Origin: Cherax quadricarinatus
Taxonomy: Eukaryota; Arthropoda; Malacostraca; Decapoda; Parastacidae
Length of the DNA: 64,000 nt
Assembly: GCF_038502225.1 (NCBI RefSeq)
Contig: NW_027195401.1
Span: 37,501 to 101,500, forward strand
Direction of reading: 5' to 3'
Shown here piece after piece: positions 19,948 to 30,783 of the stretch (within the stretch, counting starts at the first letter, position 1; each line of letters opens with the position of its first letter). Below the pieces are notes generated by a model that did not search any database, was not told the origin of the DNA, and saw only the letters and a list, made by a program, of their open reading frames with translations. A program made the translations under genes and the position numbers.

Positions 19948-22830
19948 CAACCTATACAGATGTGACAGAGTGAACAGGCAAAAGGGGGGGGGTTGGCCTG
20001 TACATTGCAGAGTCACTTGTTTGCACAGAACTGCTTAATGCCTCAAATGACGTAGTGGAAGTTTTAGCAGTAAAGGTCGAGAACCAAAACCTAGTCATTG
20101 TGGTAGTCTACAAGCCTCCGGATGCAACATCCCAGCAATTCCAGGAACAGCTGTTAAAAATTGACCACTGTCTGGAAAATCTTCCAGCTCCTGCACCCAA
20201 CATCTTGCTCCTGGGGGATTTCAACTTAAGGCACCTAAAATGGAGGAATATAGCAAATAATATTGTTGCAGTAATAACACCAGGAGGCAGCTCTGATGAA
20301 AACTCACACTCACACGAGCTTTTAAATCTCTGCACAAAATTCAATTTAAACCAGCAAATAATAGAGCCTACTAGACTGGAGAATACACTAGACCTCATAT
20401 TCACTAACAATGATGATCTGATAAGAAATGTCACCATATCAAAAACAATATACTCAGATCACAACATAATTGAGGTTCAGACATGTATGCGAGGAGCCCC
20501 AGACCGACAAAATGAGACTAGTCACGAGGGAGCATTCACCAAATTCAACTTCAATAACAAAAACATAAAGTGGGACCAAGTAAACCAAGTCCTAACCGAT
20601 ATAAGCTGGGAAGATATACTAAGCAACACAGACCCAAACTTATGCCTAGAACAGATTAACTCGGTGGCACTCGATGTATGCACAAGGCTTATTCCTCTAA
20701 GAAAAAGGAGGAGTAGATGTAAAATAGAAAGAGACAGGCGCTCCCTTTACAGGCGACGGAAAAGAATAACAGAGCGGCTAAAAGAGGTCAATATATCTGA
20801 AATGCGCAGGGAGACACTGGTCAGAGAAATAGCAAGCATCGAACTTAAGCTAAAAGAATCCTTTAGGAGTCAGGAATCGCGGGAAGAACTAAAAGCTATA
20901 AATGAAATCGAAAGAAACCCAAAGTATTTCTTCTCCTATGCCAAATCAAAATCGAGAACAACGCCCAGTATTGGGCCCCTACTTAAACAAGATGGGTCCT
21001 ACACAGATGACAGCAAGGAAATGAGTGAGCTACTCAAGTCCCAATATGACTCAGTTTTTAGCAAGCCGCTAACCAGACTGAGAGTCGAAGATCAAAATGA
21101 ATTTTTTATGAGAGAGCCACAAAATTTGATTAACACAAGATTATCCGATGTTATCCTGACGCCAAATGACTTCGAACAGGCGATAAATGACATGCCCATG
21201 CACTCTGCCCCAGGGCCAGACTCTTGGAACTCTGTGTTCATCAAGAACTGCAAGAAGCCCCTATCACGAGCCTTTTCCATCCTATGGAGAGGGAGCATGG
21301 ACACGGGGGTCGTCCCTCAGTTACTAAAAACAACAGACATAGCCCCACTCCACAAAGGGGGCAGTAAAGCAACAGCAAAGAACTACAGACCAATAGCACT
21401 AACATCCCATATCATAAAAATCTTTGAAAGGGTCCTAAGAAGCAAGATCACCACCCATCTAGAAACCCATCAGTTACACAACCCAGGGCAACATGGGTTT
21501 AGAACAGGTCGCTCCTGTCTGTCTCAACTACTGGATCACTACGACAAGGTCCTAAATGCACTAGAAGACAAAAAGAATGCAGATGTAATATATACAGACT
21601 TTGCAAAAGCCTTCGACAAGTGTGACCATGGCGTAATAGCGCACAAAATGCGCGCTAAAGGAATAACAGGAAAAGTCGGTCGATGGATCTATAATTTCCT
21701 CACTAACAGAACACAGAGAGTAGTCGTCAACAGAGTAAAGTCCGAGGCAGCTACGGTGAAAAGCTCTGTTCCACAAGGCACAGTACTAGCTCCCATCTTG
21801 TTCCTCATCCTCATATCCGACATAGACAAGGATGTCAGCCACAGCACCGTGTCTTCCTTTGCAGATGACACCCGAATCTGCATGACAGTGTCTTCCATTG
21901 CAGACACTGCAAGGCTCCAGGCGGACATCAACCAAATCTTTCAGTGGGCTGCAGAAAACAATATGAAGTTCAACGATGAGAAATTTCAATTACTCAGATA
22001 TGGTAAACATGAGGAAATTAAATCTTCATCAGAGTACAAAACAAATTCTGGTCACAAAATAGAGCGAAACACCAACGTCAAAGACCTGGGAGTGATTATG
22101 TCGGAGGATCTCACCTTCAAGGACCATAACATTGTATCAATCGCATCTGCTAGAAAAATGACAGGATGGATAATGAGAACCTTCAAAACTAGGGAGGCCA
22201 AGCCCATGATGACACTCTTCAGGTCACTTGTTATATCTAGGCTGGAATATTGCTGCAATCTAACAGCACCTTTCAAGGCAGGTGAAATTGCCGACCTAGA
22301 AAATGTACAGAGAACTTTCACGGCGCGCATAACGGAGATAAAACACCTCAATTACTGGGAGCGCTTGAGGTTTCTAAACCTGTATTCCCTGGAACGCAGG
22401 AGGGAGAGATACATGATTATATACACCTGGAAAATCCTAGAGGGACTAGTACCGAACTTGCACACGAAAATCACTCACTATGAAAGCAAAAGACTTGGCA
22501 GACGATGCACCATCCCCCCAATGAAAAGCAGGGGTGTCACTAGCACGTTAAGAGACCATACAATAAGTGTCAGGGGCCCGAGACTGTTCAACTGCCTCCC
22601 AGCACACATAAGGGGGATTACCAACAGACCCCTGGCAGTCTTCAAGCTGGCACTGGACAAGCACCTAAAGTCAGTTCCTGATCAGCCGGGCTGTGGCTCG
22701 TACGTTGGTTTGCGTGCAGCCAGCAGCAACAGCCTGGTTGATCAGGCGCTGATCCACCAGGAGGCCTGGTCACAGACCGGGCCGCGGGGGCGTTGACCCC
22801 CGAAACTCTCTCCAGGTAAACTCCAGGTAA
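19948..22830 (+). mobile_element. LINE A copy 1 (5'-truncated non-LTR retrotransposon)
   Basis: The element starts inside the endonuclease (text like RCDRVNRQKGGGVGLYIAES before the open frame) and ends with two copies of an 11-bp terminal repeat, CTCCAGGTAAA. It sits inside a MITE, with a possible 5-bp target duplication AATGT (19941-19945 and 22829-22833). The domain order endonuclease-RT places it in the Jockey/CR1 group; I cannot fix the clade from sequence alone. Confidence 0.85.
20055..22796 (+). CDS. LINE A ORF2: endonuclease (partial) and reverse transcriptase
   Basis: This 913-codon frame has no internal stop. Residues ~1-140 are the APE-type endonuclease without its first blocks: NILLLGDFNLRHLKW (Asp of GDFN near residue 55) and TIYSDHNIIEV (SDH near 135). 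The first-block Asn and the TETW Glu lie upstream of the truncation. A basic linker follows (RKRRSRCKIERDRRSLYRRR, ~215-240). RT blocks: HSAPGPDSWNSVFIKN (~380), NYRPIALTSHIIKIFERVL, VIYTDFAKAFDKCDH (Asp ~514) and VSSFADDTRICM (Asp pair ~603). The C-terminus has YWERLRFLNLYSLERRRERY and GPRLFNCLPAHIRGI. In a full copy it would nick DNA and copy its own RNA. Here the first in-frame ATG is only a consequence of truncation, and no promoter is visible. Confidence 0.85.
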   Translation: MEVLAVKVENQNLVIVVVYKPPDATSQQFQEQLLKIDHCLENLPAPAPNILLLGDFNLRHLKWRNIANNIVAVITPGGSSDENSHSHELLNLCTKFNLNQQIIEPTRLENTLDLIFTNNDDLIRNVTISKTIYSDHNIIEVQTCMRGAPDRQNETSHEGAFTKFNFNNKNIKWDQVNQVLTDISWEDILSNTDPNLCLEQINSVALDVCTRLIPLRKRRSRCKIERDRRSLYRRRKRITERLKEVNISEMRRETLVREIASIELKLKESFRSQESREELKAINEIERNPKYFFSYAKSKSRTTPSIGPLLKQDGSYTDDSKEMSELLKSQYDSVFSKPLTRLRVEDQNEFFMREPQNLINTRLSDVILTPNDFEQAINDMPMHSAPGPDSWNSVFIKNCKKPLSRAFSILWRGSMDTGVVPQLLKTTDIAPLHKGGSKATAKNYRPIALTSHIIKIFERVLRSKITTHLETHQLHNPGQHGFRTGRSCLSQLLDHYDKVLNALEDKKNADVIYTDFAKAFDKCDHGVIAHKMRAKGITGKVGRWIYNFLTNRTQRVVVNRVKSEAATVKSSVPQGTVLAPILFLILISDIDKDVSHSTVSSFADDTRICMTVSSIADTARLQADINQIFQWAAENNMKFNDEKFQLLRYGKHEEIKSSSEYKTNSGHKIERNTNVKDLGVIMSEDLTFKDHNIVSIASARKMTGWIMRTFKTREAKPMMTLFRSLVISRLEYCCNLTAPFKAGEIADLENVQRTFTARITEIKHLNYWERLRFLNLYSLERRRERYMIIYTWKILEGLVPNLHTKITHYESKRLGRRCTIPPMKSRGVTSTLRDHTISVRGPRLFNCLPAHIRGITNRPLAVFKLALDKHLKSVPDQPGCGSYVGLRAASSNSLVDQALIHQEAWSQTGPRGR

Positions 22831-23549
<719 letters not shown>

Positions 23550-23636
<87 letters not shown>
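23550..23636. repeat. (TA)n microsatellite
   Basis: About 87 bp of TA repeat directly after MITE copy 2. Confidence 0.95.
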
Positions 23637-23639
<3 letters not shown>

Positions 23640-24892
23640 ACACCATGTTTTTTTGTTTCCCATGACGAACAGAATGATTCGGTATGCAAATACTATGATT
23701 AAATATTTACTTTATAATTAATATATACGTGAAATATAATTAAATATAGGTGAATGTTACAAAAACGATTAAAATAGACTGAATTCTATGAAACCTTATA
23801 AATAAATGACAGTTGAATTAAGAAATATTTACTTGATGATGCTGTCAAATATACTACACAGACAATGTATAATTTTTTTTACACAACTTTGGAATACATT
23901 ATGAATTCTTTGGAACATATAAAATAAAACCGTGTAATCTCAAAACACGACGATGTTTACTTATTTGCACTTGTCTTCATAACATCCTAACATGTAGTGT
24001 GTGTGTTAGGCGCACTTTGTGCTATATAAAGTCCTGCAAACACACAAGTGCTGCATACTGCTGCTTTGCATGAGACATTTTCATAGTCGTCTGCAAGATT
24101 TTTTTAGAGTCACTATGGTGCAGTTCAGAGCAGACCTTGAAGGCTTCATGAAAATTTGTCCTATTTGGTCTCCAGCTTCCATCCCCAATCAGCGGGAGAT
24201 ATATATCTCTGAGTGTGGAAGCAGCGTTAAACCCCAAATAAAATTTACTTGGTAGGCATCGTATCTGATGTGTTGGAGCGAGGTTCTTTAAATTTCTTGT
24301 GAACCATTCTTTGTTATTGAGTAGCACACAGCGTTGCCAGGCTAGTGTCAATTTGTGCTACCACACGGATGATGAGTCAACCACGAGTGAATGACCAAAA
24401 GCTATGGTAAGAGTCTGGATCAAAGAAGGAAAATTCTTTGGCAATACATTAGCAAATTTTTCACGTTCGTTTCGAATACTAATGATTCAGATTTAAATTA
24501 AGTATGTTAATCGTGTCTATCTTTGAAATGTTATTCAACAAAAAAGTCATTATATTGTTTCCGGAAGCATATCAGGACTAAACATACCCATTTCAATACA
24601 CTGAAACAACAATAAAATTGTGTTCTGGAGAGAAAACTTCCCTAAAATTTTTTAGGTTATTCTGAACCTTCTTACTTAATCTAAAAGGTATTTTAATGAG
24701 ATGAATCTTTGTAAGGGAATAAAATCACTCAAGTATTATCATTTCCTTGAGGAAATGCTATCCTTCAGATTATTAGAACCGCTTCCATTCAAGAAAATTA
24801 TTGTTTTTATGCAGTGTGTCAGGTGTTTAGTTCGAGCTGACAGTCATCAATGCTGATATGTAGCAGCCACTGCTATCTGCTGGGACTAAATA
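23637..24892. other. Unassigned stretch
   Basis: It holds two opposed frames (24019-24255 plus, 78 codons; 24351-24022 minus, 109 codons). I do not recognise either and see no domain, promoter or splice support. Confidence 0.35.
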
Positions 24893-25245
24893 ACAAAAAA
24901 GGCACAATACCGTGACTGGAACGATACACAAATAACCCGCACATAGGAGAGAGGAGCTTACGACGACTTTGTAAATGTAATAAAGTTGGTAGAATTACCG
25001 ACAATATGTAAAGTAAAAGGACACAAGTGCAACTAATGTGACATTTATTGTGGCCACGTTTCGCTCTCCAGGAGCTTTATCAAGCCATTGTAATGGCTTG
25101 ATAAAGCTCCTGGAGAGCGAAACGTTGCCACAATAAATGTCACATTAGTTGCACTTGTGTCCTTTGACTTTGTAAATGGTCCAAGTCGGACCGTAACGTC
25201 GTCGTAAGTTCCTCTCTTCTATGTGCGGTTTATTTGTGTACTGCT
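24893..25245. mobile_element. Palindrome family 4, split by a family 1 element
   Basis: The left arm is the reverse complement of the right arm: AACCCGCACATAGGAGAGAG and CTTACGACGA against TCGTCGTAAGTTCCTCTCTT and CTATGTGCGG. The right arm has the motif GGTCC-AAGTC-GGACC followed by GTAACGTCGTCG; another copy at 41673 has GAAACG at that place. A family 1 element is inserted at 24978-25165. Confidence 0.75.
24978..25165 (-). mobile_element. Palindrome family 1 element with 13-bp target duplication
   Basis: This is a 188-bp insertion flanked by GACTTTGTAAATG at 24965-24977 and 25166-25178. It consists of one tail (complement of TATTGTCGGTAATTCTACC) at the left and two inverted arms. The arms meet at about 25085-25090. 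Each arm holds TTGATAAAGCTC, CTGGAGAG and CGAAACGT, so GCTC and GAGC can pair between the TTGATAA and GAAACG strands. The left arm has CCACGT for CAACGT. The element is oriented opposite to the copy at 63214. Confidence 0.85.
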
Positions 25246-25682
25246 GGAGCTGCTATAATTCTTTAATTTAGTGTCGTTTTAAACTGTTGAGACTGCCTTG
25301 TACGCAAGACTTCAGTTGAAGATTTATCAAATAAGTGCTTAATGAAATAAACTTACTGATATAATGAAATGATCTATTAAGTTGATTAGGTTGGCTAATG
25401 GGGTTTAACGCCTATCTACTACACTAGTGTCATTGAAGTGTACCACCAGACCAGAATACTTCAACCTCTTAAATATATACGCATATATACACTGAAAGAA
25501 ATACTTCCCCTAGGGGAATATATCCTGTGAAATATATTTATCCAAGTTAATTAATCTTGTGTTTAATTATTACTAACCCAATGTAGTAGGAAGTTTATAT
25601 AGTTATACAAGTCTAATTAAAATATATTTAGGATATTTCAGTAATATTTTACAAGTCAGTTTTTCTAGCTTGTTAATCAAAC
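25246..25682. other. Unassigned AT-rich stretch
   Basis: Nothing recognised between the palindromes and the satellite array. Confidence 0.4.
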
Positions 25683-26526
25683 ATGATCATGCAACGATGT
25701 ACGATCATGCATCGGTATTACGATGTACGATCATGCATCGGTGTTACGATGTACGATATTAACGATCATACATCGGTGTTACGATGTACGATCATGCATC
25801 GGTGTTACGATGTACGATCATGCATCGGTGTTACGATGTACGATCATGCATCGGTGTTACGATGTACGATCATGCATCGGTGTTACGATGTACGATCATG
25901 CATCGGTGTTACGATGTACGATCATGCATCGGTGTTACGATGTACGATCATGCATCGGTGTTACGATGTACGATCATGCATCGGTGTTACGATGTACGAT
26001 CATGCATCGGTGTTACGATGTACGATCATGCATCGGTGTTACGATGTACGATCATGCATCGGTGTTACGATGTACGATCATACATCGGTGTTACGATGTA
26101 CGATCATCATGCATCGGTGTTACGATGTACGATCATGCATCGGTGTTACGATGTGCATCGGTGTTACGATGTACGATCATGCATCGGTGTTACGATGTAC
26201 GATCATACATCGGTGTTACGATGTACGATCATCACATCGGTGTTACGATGTACGATCATACATCGTGTTACGATGTACGATCATACATCGGTGTTACGTA
26301 CGATCATACACGATGTTACGATGTACGATCATGCATCGGTGTTACGATGTACGATCATGCATCGGTGTTACGATGTACGACCATACATCGGTGTTACGAT
26401 GTACGACCATACATCGGTGTTCCGATGTGCGACCATACATCGGTGTTCCGATGTACGACCATACATCGGTGTTCCGATGTACAATCATACATCGGTGTTA
26501 CGATGTACGATCTGATACGACTTTGA
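25683..26526. repeat. 26-bp satellite array A (about 32 units)
   Basis: The unit is ACGATGTACGATCATGCATC plus GGTGTT. Middle units are nearly identical. Units from about 26085 on vary: ATACATC for ATGCATC, small insertions or deletions (about 26106, 26150, 26290), and TTCCGATG variants near 26420-26480. Because 26 is not a multiple of 3, all three plus-strand frames read the same 26-residue superperiod (HASVLRCTIMHRCYDVRSCI...), which explains the long frames here. I do not regard them as coding. Confidence 0.95.
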
Positions 26527-26834
26527 TGTCGTAACTTAAATAAAATTTTCCTGACTCCTAAAGGCTGCTCACACTGCTGTCTAGGGGTTATAAAATTACT
26601 CTGAAAACACAACAAACCTTGGGCCAGCATGTACTCACATATTAAACAATATTAATCATTATTAGGATGGAAGGACAAAAACTCGTCAACATAAAAATGT
26701 ATATAATGTTGCTAATAACTTGCATACAACTTACAAACTACTACAAAAAACCACCACACTCCAGTTCACATTAGCTCACTAGCACACTGCTACTAATGAG
26801 TTAAACAAAATAAATCATATCGACATCATGCCCA
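26527..26834. other. Unassigned stretch after satellite array A
   Basis: No gene recognised. Confidence 0.4.
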
Positions 26835-27125
26835 GCCCTTCTAGGGTAGGGTAGGTGCCCGAGCCCGAGCCTTTAGCTCATAAGACTGTCATTCCCATTA
26901 GCTCCCTTGGGGCGGGGATGGCAGACCAGAGAGGCCTAGCTTGTGGCTAGGCCTGGGGACAGTTGGTCCCAAAGATGAGGAGGTACTTGTGCCTCCTCCC
27001 ATGGGAGACTTAGGTCTCAGACACTCCCTAAAGAGGGAGCCAAGGCCGGGCCACCACTTGGAAAAGGCCCGGGCAGGGAGAATACCGGCTAATATTTAAT
27101 AAATAATAATAACAAAATAAATCAT
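26835..27125 (-). mobile_element. SINE-like repeat, copy 1
   Basis: GC-rich body (CCTTGGGGCGGGGATGGCAG, GGCCTGGGGACAGTTGGTCC, CCTCCTCCCATGGGAGACTT) ending in an AATAATAATAA-rich tail. A second copy in the same orientation lies at 27505-27795. Orientation is uncertain and I see no clear polymerase III boxes. Confidence 0.5.
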
Positions 27126-27504
27126 CAGGGAGGCACCATGACATACACACCCCCGTCTTCACTTCTGTCTGGTAGACTAATTACCAGTAGGCAAAACACC
27201 ATACAGTACTCTCGCATAAACAGGCCTCGGCATACTAGGGCCATACAAATAAACATGAGAGCACTTAACCACAAACACCTATAGTATACACTAAAAAAAA
27301 AAACTTACCAAATTACCTCTTCAAACTACCGCCCGAACATGACTACTATACTTCCATCACTCTGATATCGAACTAAACACATCTCTCCTCTGCTCCTGTC
27401 CTGGCGACTGCCTGACTGACAGGAATAAAACTCGTTCGCTTTCCGTATACTACACGGAAAATTACATGATATATATAGAGCGTTATTTTATATATAAATT
27501 TTTT
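27126..27504. other. Spacer between the two SINE-like copies
   Basis: About 380 bp with no recognised gene. If the flanking copies were direct terminal repeats, this would be the interior of a very short element. Confidence 0.35.
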
Positions 27505-27795
27505 AGGGCTGAGCTTGCTACCACCTGCAGCTCACAAGACTGCCATCCCCACGAGCCCATTTGGGGCGGGGCAGATGGCAGACCAGAGGCCTAGCTTCTC
27601 CCTACGAGCCCCGTGAGGGCGGGGAATGTGGCTAGGCCTGGGGACAGTTGGTCCCAAAGATGAGGGGGTACTTGTACCTCCTCCCATGGGAGACTTAAGT
27701 CTCGAGACACTCGCCAGATAGGGAGCCAAGGCCGGGTCACCACTACTTGGAAAAGACCCGGTCCGGGAGAATACTGGCGAATAAAAAAAAAAAAA
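27505..27795 (-). mobile_element. SINE-like repeat, copy 2
   Basis: Direct repeat of 26835-27125 with some insertions (GAGCCCCGTGAGGGCGGGGA). It ends in an A run at 27783-27796, just before satellite array B. Confidence 0.5.
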
Positions 27796-27825
27796 ATATG
27801 AATTTTACTTAACACACGGCGTAAC

Positions 27826-28275
27826 ACGATCATACATCGGTGTTACCATGTACCATCATACATCGGTGTTACCATGTACCATCATACATTGGTGTTACCA
27901 TGTACCATCATACATTGGTGTTACCATGTACCATCATACATCGGTGTTACCATGTACCATCATACATCGGTGTTACCATGTACCATCATACATCGGTGTT
28001 ACCATGTACCATCATACATCGGTGTTACCATGTACCATCATACATCGGTGTTACCATGTACCATCATACATCGGTGTTACCATGTACCATCATACATCGG
28101 TGTTACCATGTACCATCATACATCGGTGTTACCATGTACCATCATACATCGGTGTTACCATGTACCATCATACATCGGTGTTACCATGTACGATCATACA
28201 TAGGTGCTAGGATGTACGACTATACATCGGTGCTACGATGTACGATCATACATCGGTGTTACGATGTACGATCAA
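27826..28275. repeat. 26-bp satellite array B (about 17 units)
   Basis: The unit is ACCATGTACCATCATACATC plus GGTGTT, the array A unit with two CG-to-CC changes and GCATC to ACATC. The last three or so units (from about 28185) revert to the array A form (ACGATGTACGATC). The array is in the same orientation as A. Confidence 0.95.
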
Positions 28276-28984
28276 ACTGAGGTAAACTTGGCGTAGAAAG
28301 ATTTAACCCAGCTGACATCCTCTTCTTGAAAGAATATGCTTCAGTAATGAAGATAATAAATCAGACACTGGATGTTCTACAAAGAAAGTTTACATATATG
28401 GGAATTCTCATACCCAGCCTAAAAATTTGTTTTAAAAAAATTAAATAAAATTGCGTCTCGTCTCCACATACGTCACTCGCCAAAGCTTTAACTGCGAAAC
28501 ACATGCGAAGTGTCATGGATGATAATATTACGGCTGCAGTTTCTCATCCTTGTGCTGGACACATAATGAAGGCTAATTAGTTACAATAAAAAACAAAATG
28601 CCCCACAAACATGTGAGTTGTGTGCTCTCTACTACGAGTTTAGTTCTCCTGACCGATGTAGTTTAACAGGTTGATGATAAGGATTTTTTCTATTGTCTTG
28701 TCGAAAGAAAAGAATTGATGGAAATAAAATGAAACTCAACGAACTGGATTTTTTTTCTCCATTCGGCGAACTTCTGTTACGTGAACAATTCTTTCTTTCC
28801 CGGATTAGAATAAAAAAAGACATTACCTCAAACACTTCACTTCTATCAAGTTGAATTTCAACATAAGTTGCAGTGGAGAGTGTTTGTGCCTTACAGTGTT
28901 GGATTCACGTCTTTATGCATTGTTCTGTAATTTTCTTTTTCATAATTATTTCATTCACTGGAAACTCCTGTTAATAAATTAAGT
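28276..28984. other. Unassigned stretch
   Basis: No recognised gene; the 67-codon minus frame at 28632-28835 is unremarkable. Confidence 0.4.
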
Positions 28985-29086
28985 ATGTAAAGTAAAAGGA
29001 CACAAGTGAAACTAATGTGACATTTTATTGTGGCAACGTTTCGCTCTCCAGGAGCTTTGTCAAGCCGTTACAAACATTAAGATAGT
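28985..29086 (-). repeat. Palindrome family 1, single arm
   Basis: Reverse complement of the family 1 arm: GTAAAGTAAAAGGACACAAG, GCAACGTTTCGCTCTCCAGG, AGCTTTGTCAAGCCGTTAC. Only one arm is present and the tail hairpin is missing, so this is either a truncated element or an ancestral non-palindromic copy. Confidence 0.7.
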
Positions 29087-29415
29087 GAGAATCTGGTTTT
29101 TTTTTTTACAGTATTAGTACAGTCATAAAGTTGATAGCGACATACCGCTAGTTATACAACTAGTAGCAGTAGTGATAACGGCGCTGCTATTTTCGACTAG
29201 TAACGGTAGACAAAGTGCCGCTTCTATTTAAATATAGCGAATGCAGCACAGGAAGAAATCTAAGAAGATATCTAAGAAAACATGCCAAAGAATAAATTTA
29301 TGTAGAGGAATAAGACGGTATATAAGATGATTTCTAAGATGAAAACAATTAAATAGTAGATAAATAGGAAGATATCTAAGGACTTTTAAATTACTTTTTT
29401 TTTATCCGTGTTGTA
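29087..29415. other. Unassigned AT-rich stretch
   Basis: Contains repeated AAGATATCTAAG-like words at 29260-29385. No gene recognised. Confidence 0.4.
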
Positions 29416-30783
29416 GTGATTAAGTTAGGTGCCGTCCTGATGGAGAGGTCAGGTGCCCTCCTAATAATAAGGTCAGGCTCCCTTCTTATAGTAAGGTCAG
29501 GTGCCCTCCTAATAATAAGGTCAGGTTCCCTTCTTATAGTAAGGTCAGGTGCCCTCCTAATAATAAGGTCAGGTTCCCTTCTTATAGTAAGGTCAGGTGC
29601 CCTCCTAATAATAAGGTCAGGCTCCCTTCTTATAGTAAGGTCAGGTGCCCTCCTAATAATAAGGTCAGGCTCCCTTCTTATAGTAAGGTCAGGTGCCCTC
29701 CTAATAATAAGGTCAGGTTCCCTTCTTATAGTAAGGTCAGGTGCCCTCCTAATAATAAGGTCAGGTTCCCTTCTTATAGTAAGGTCAGGTGCCCTCCTAA
29801 TAATAAGGTCAGGTGCCCTTCTTATAGTAAGGTCAGGTGCCCTCCTAATAATAAGGTCAGGTTCCCTTCTTATAGTAAGGTCAGGTGCCCTCCTAATAAT
29901 GTCAGGTTCCCTTCTTATAGTAAGGTCAGGTGCCCTCCTAATAATAAGGTCAGGTTCCCTTCTTATAGTAAGGTCAGGTGCCCTCCTAATAATAAGGTCA
30001 GGTTCCCTTCTTATAGTAAGGTCAGGTGCCCTCCTAATAATAAGGTCAGGCTCCCTTCTTATAGTAAGGTCAGGTGCCCTCCTAATAATAAGGTCAGGCT
30101 CCCTTCTTATAGTAAGGTCAGGTGCCCTCCTAATAAAAAGGTCAGGTTCCCTTCTTATAGTAAGGTCAGGTGCCCTCCTAATAGTTAAGTGTGGTCTTTA
30201 TAATCAAGTAGGGCGTGGTCTTGACAACCACATCAGGTCTGTCCTTGACGAGGAGGTCGGGCGTGGTCTTGACAACCACGTCAGGTCTGTCCTTGACGAG
30301 GAGGTCGGGCGTGGTCTTGACAACCACGTCAGGTCTGTCCTTGAGGAGGTCGGGCGTGGTCTTGACAACCACGTCAGGTCTGTCCTTGACGACGAGATCG
30401 GGCGTGATCTTGACAACCACTTCAGGTCTGTCCTTGACGAGGTCGGGCGTGATCTTGACAACCACGTCAGGTCTGTCCTTGACGACGAGATCGGGCGTGA
30501 TCTTGACAACCACTTCAGGTCTGTCCTTGACGACGAGGTCGGGCGTGGTCTTGACAACCACGTCAGGTCTGTCCTTGACGACGAGGTCGGGCGTGGTCTT
30601 GACAACCACGTCAGGTCTGTCCTTGACGACGAGGTCGGGCGTGGTCTTGACAACCACGTCAGGTCTGTCCTTGACGACGAGGTCTGTCCTTCGGGCGTGG
30701 TCTTGAAGCTTAAAAAGACTTGTAAATTTAAGAAGGGATCGTCTTCCCAACTCTTAACGCTTGAAACTTTACTCCAAGCTTAA
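29416..30783 (+). CDS. 455-codon open frame through two 48-bp arrays (doubtful gene)
   Basis: The frame opens with GTG at 29416; the first ATG is at 29440. Residues ~8-265 repeat the 16-residue unit RSGALLIIRSGSLLIV. Residues ~275-420 repeat VGRGLDNHVRSVLDDE. The tail is unique (KLKKTCKFKKGSSSQLLTLE). Both repeat units are 48 bp, so an open frame is maintained automatically. However, the three length changes I can see in the arrays (about 29900, 30343 and 30438) are all 3 bp, so the frame is never broken. I see no promoter, splice site or domain. It is probably a non-coding minisatellite, but the frame preservation merits noting. Confidence 0.2.
   Translation: MIKLGAVLMERSGALLIIRSGSLLIVRSGALLIIRSGSLLIVRSGALLIIRSGSLLIVRSGALLIIRSGSLLIVRSGALLIIRSGSLLIVRSGALLIIRSGSLLIVRSGALLIIRSGSLLIVRSGALLIIRSGALLIVRSGALLIIRSGSLLIVRSGALLIMSGSLLIVRSGALLIIRSGSLLIVRSGALLIIRSGSLLIVRSGALLIIRSGSLLIVRSGALLIIRSGSLLIVRSGALLIKRSGSLLIVRSGALLIVKCGLYNQVGRGLDNHIRSVLDEEVGRGLDNHVRSVLDEEVGRGLDNHVRSVLEEVGRGLDNHVRSVLDDEIGRDLDNHFRSVLDEVGRDLDNHVRSVLDDEIGRDLDNHFRSVLDDEVGRGLDNHVRSVLDDEVGRGLDNHVRSVLDDEVGRGLDNHVRSVLDDEVCPSGVVLKLKKTCKFKKGSSSQLLTLETLLQA
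29440..30186. repeat. 48-bp tandem array 1 (about 16 units)
   Basis: The unit is two related 24-bp halves: AGGTCAGGTGCCCTCCTAAT AATA and AGGTCAGGTTCCCTTCTTAT AGTA. Variation is mostly GGT/GGC and one 3-bp deletion near 29900. Confidence 0.95.
30200..30690. repeat. 48-bp tandem array 2 (about 10 units)
   Basis: The unit is GACGACGAGGTCGGGCGTGG, TCTTGACAACCACGTCAGGT, CTGTCCTT. Two units are 45 bp. It shares the GTCAGGT word and the period with array 1. GTGGT and ACCAC flank CTTGACA, so each unit can form a small hairpin. Confidence 0.95.

Noticed and set aside
24022..24351. 109-codon minus frame and opposed 78-codon frame
   Set aside because: No family resemblance, promoter or splice support; overlapping opposed frames are likely chance.
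25683..26534. Three overlapping long plus-strand frames (243-283 codons)
   Set aside because: A 26-bp repeat without stops yields the same 26-residue cycle in every frame; no start context, domain or splice signal.
25683..28275. CRISPR-like appearance of the 26-bp arrays
   Set aside because: Units abut directly with no unique spacers, and the context is eukaryotic.
30178..30750. 190-codon antisense frame with VVKTTPDLVVKDRPDV repeats
   Set aside because: Mirror of array 2; any 48-bp unit lacking stops stays open in several frames.
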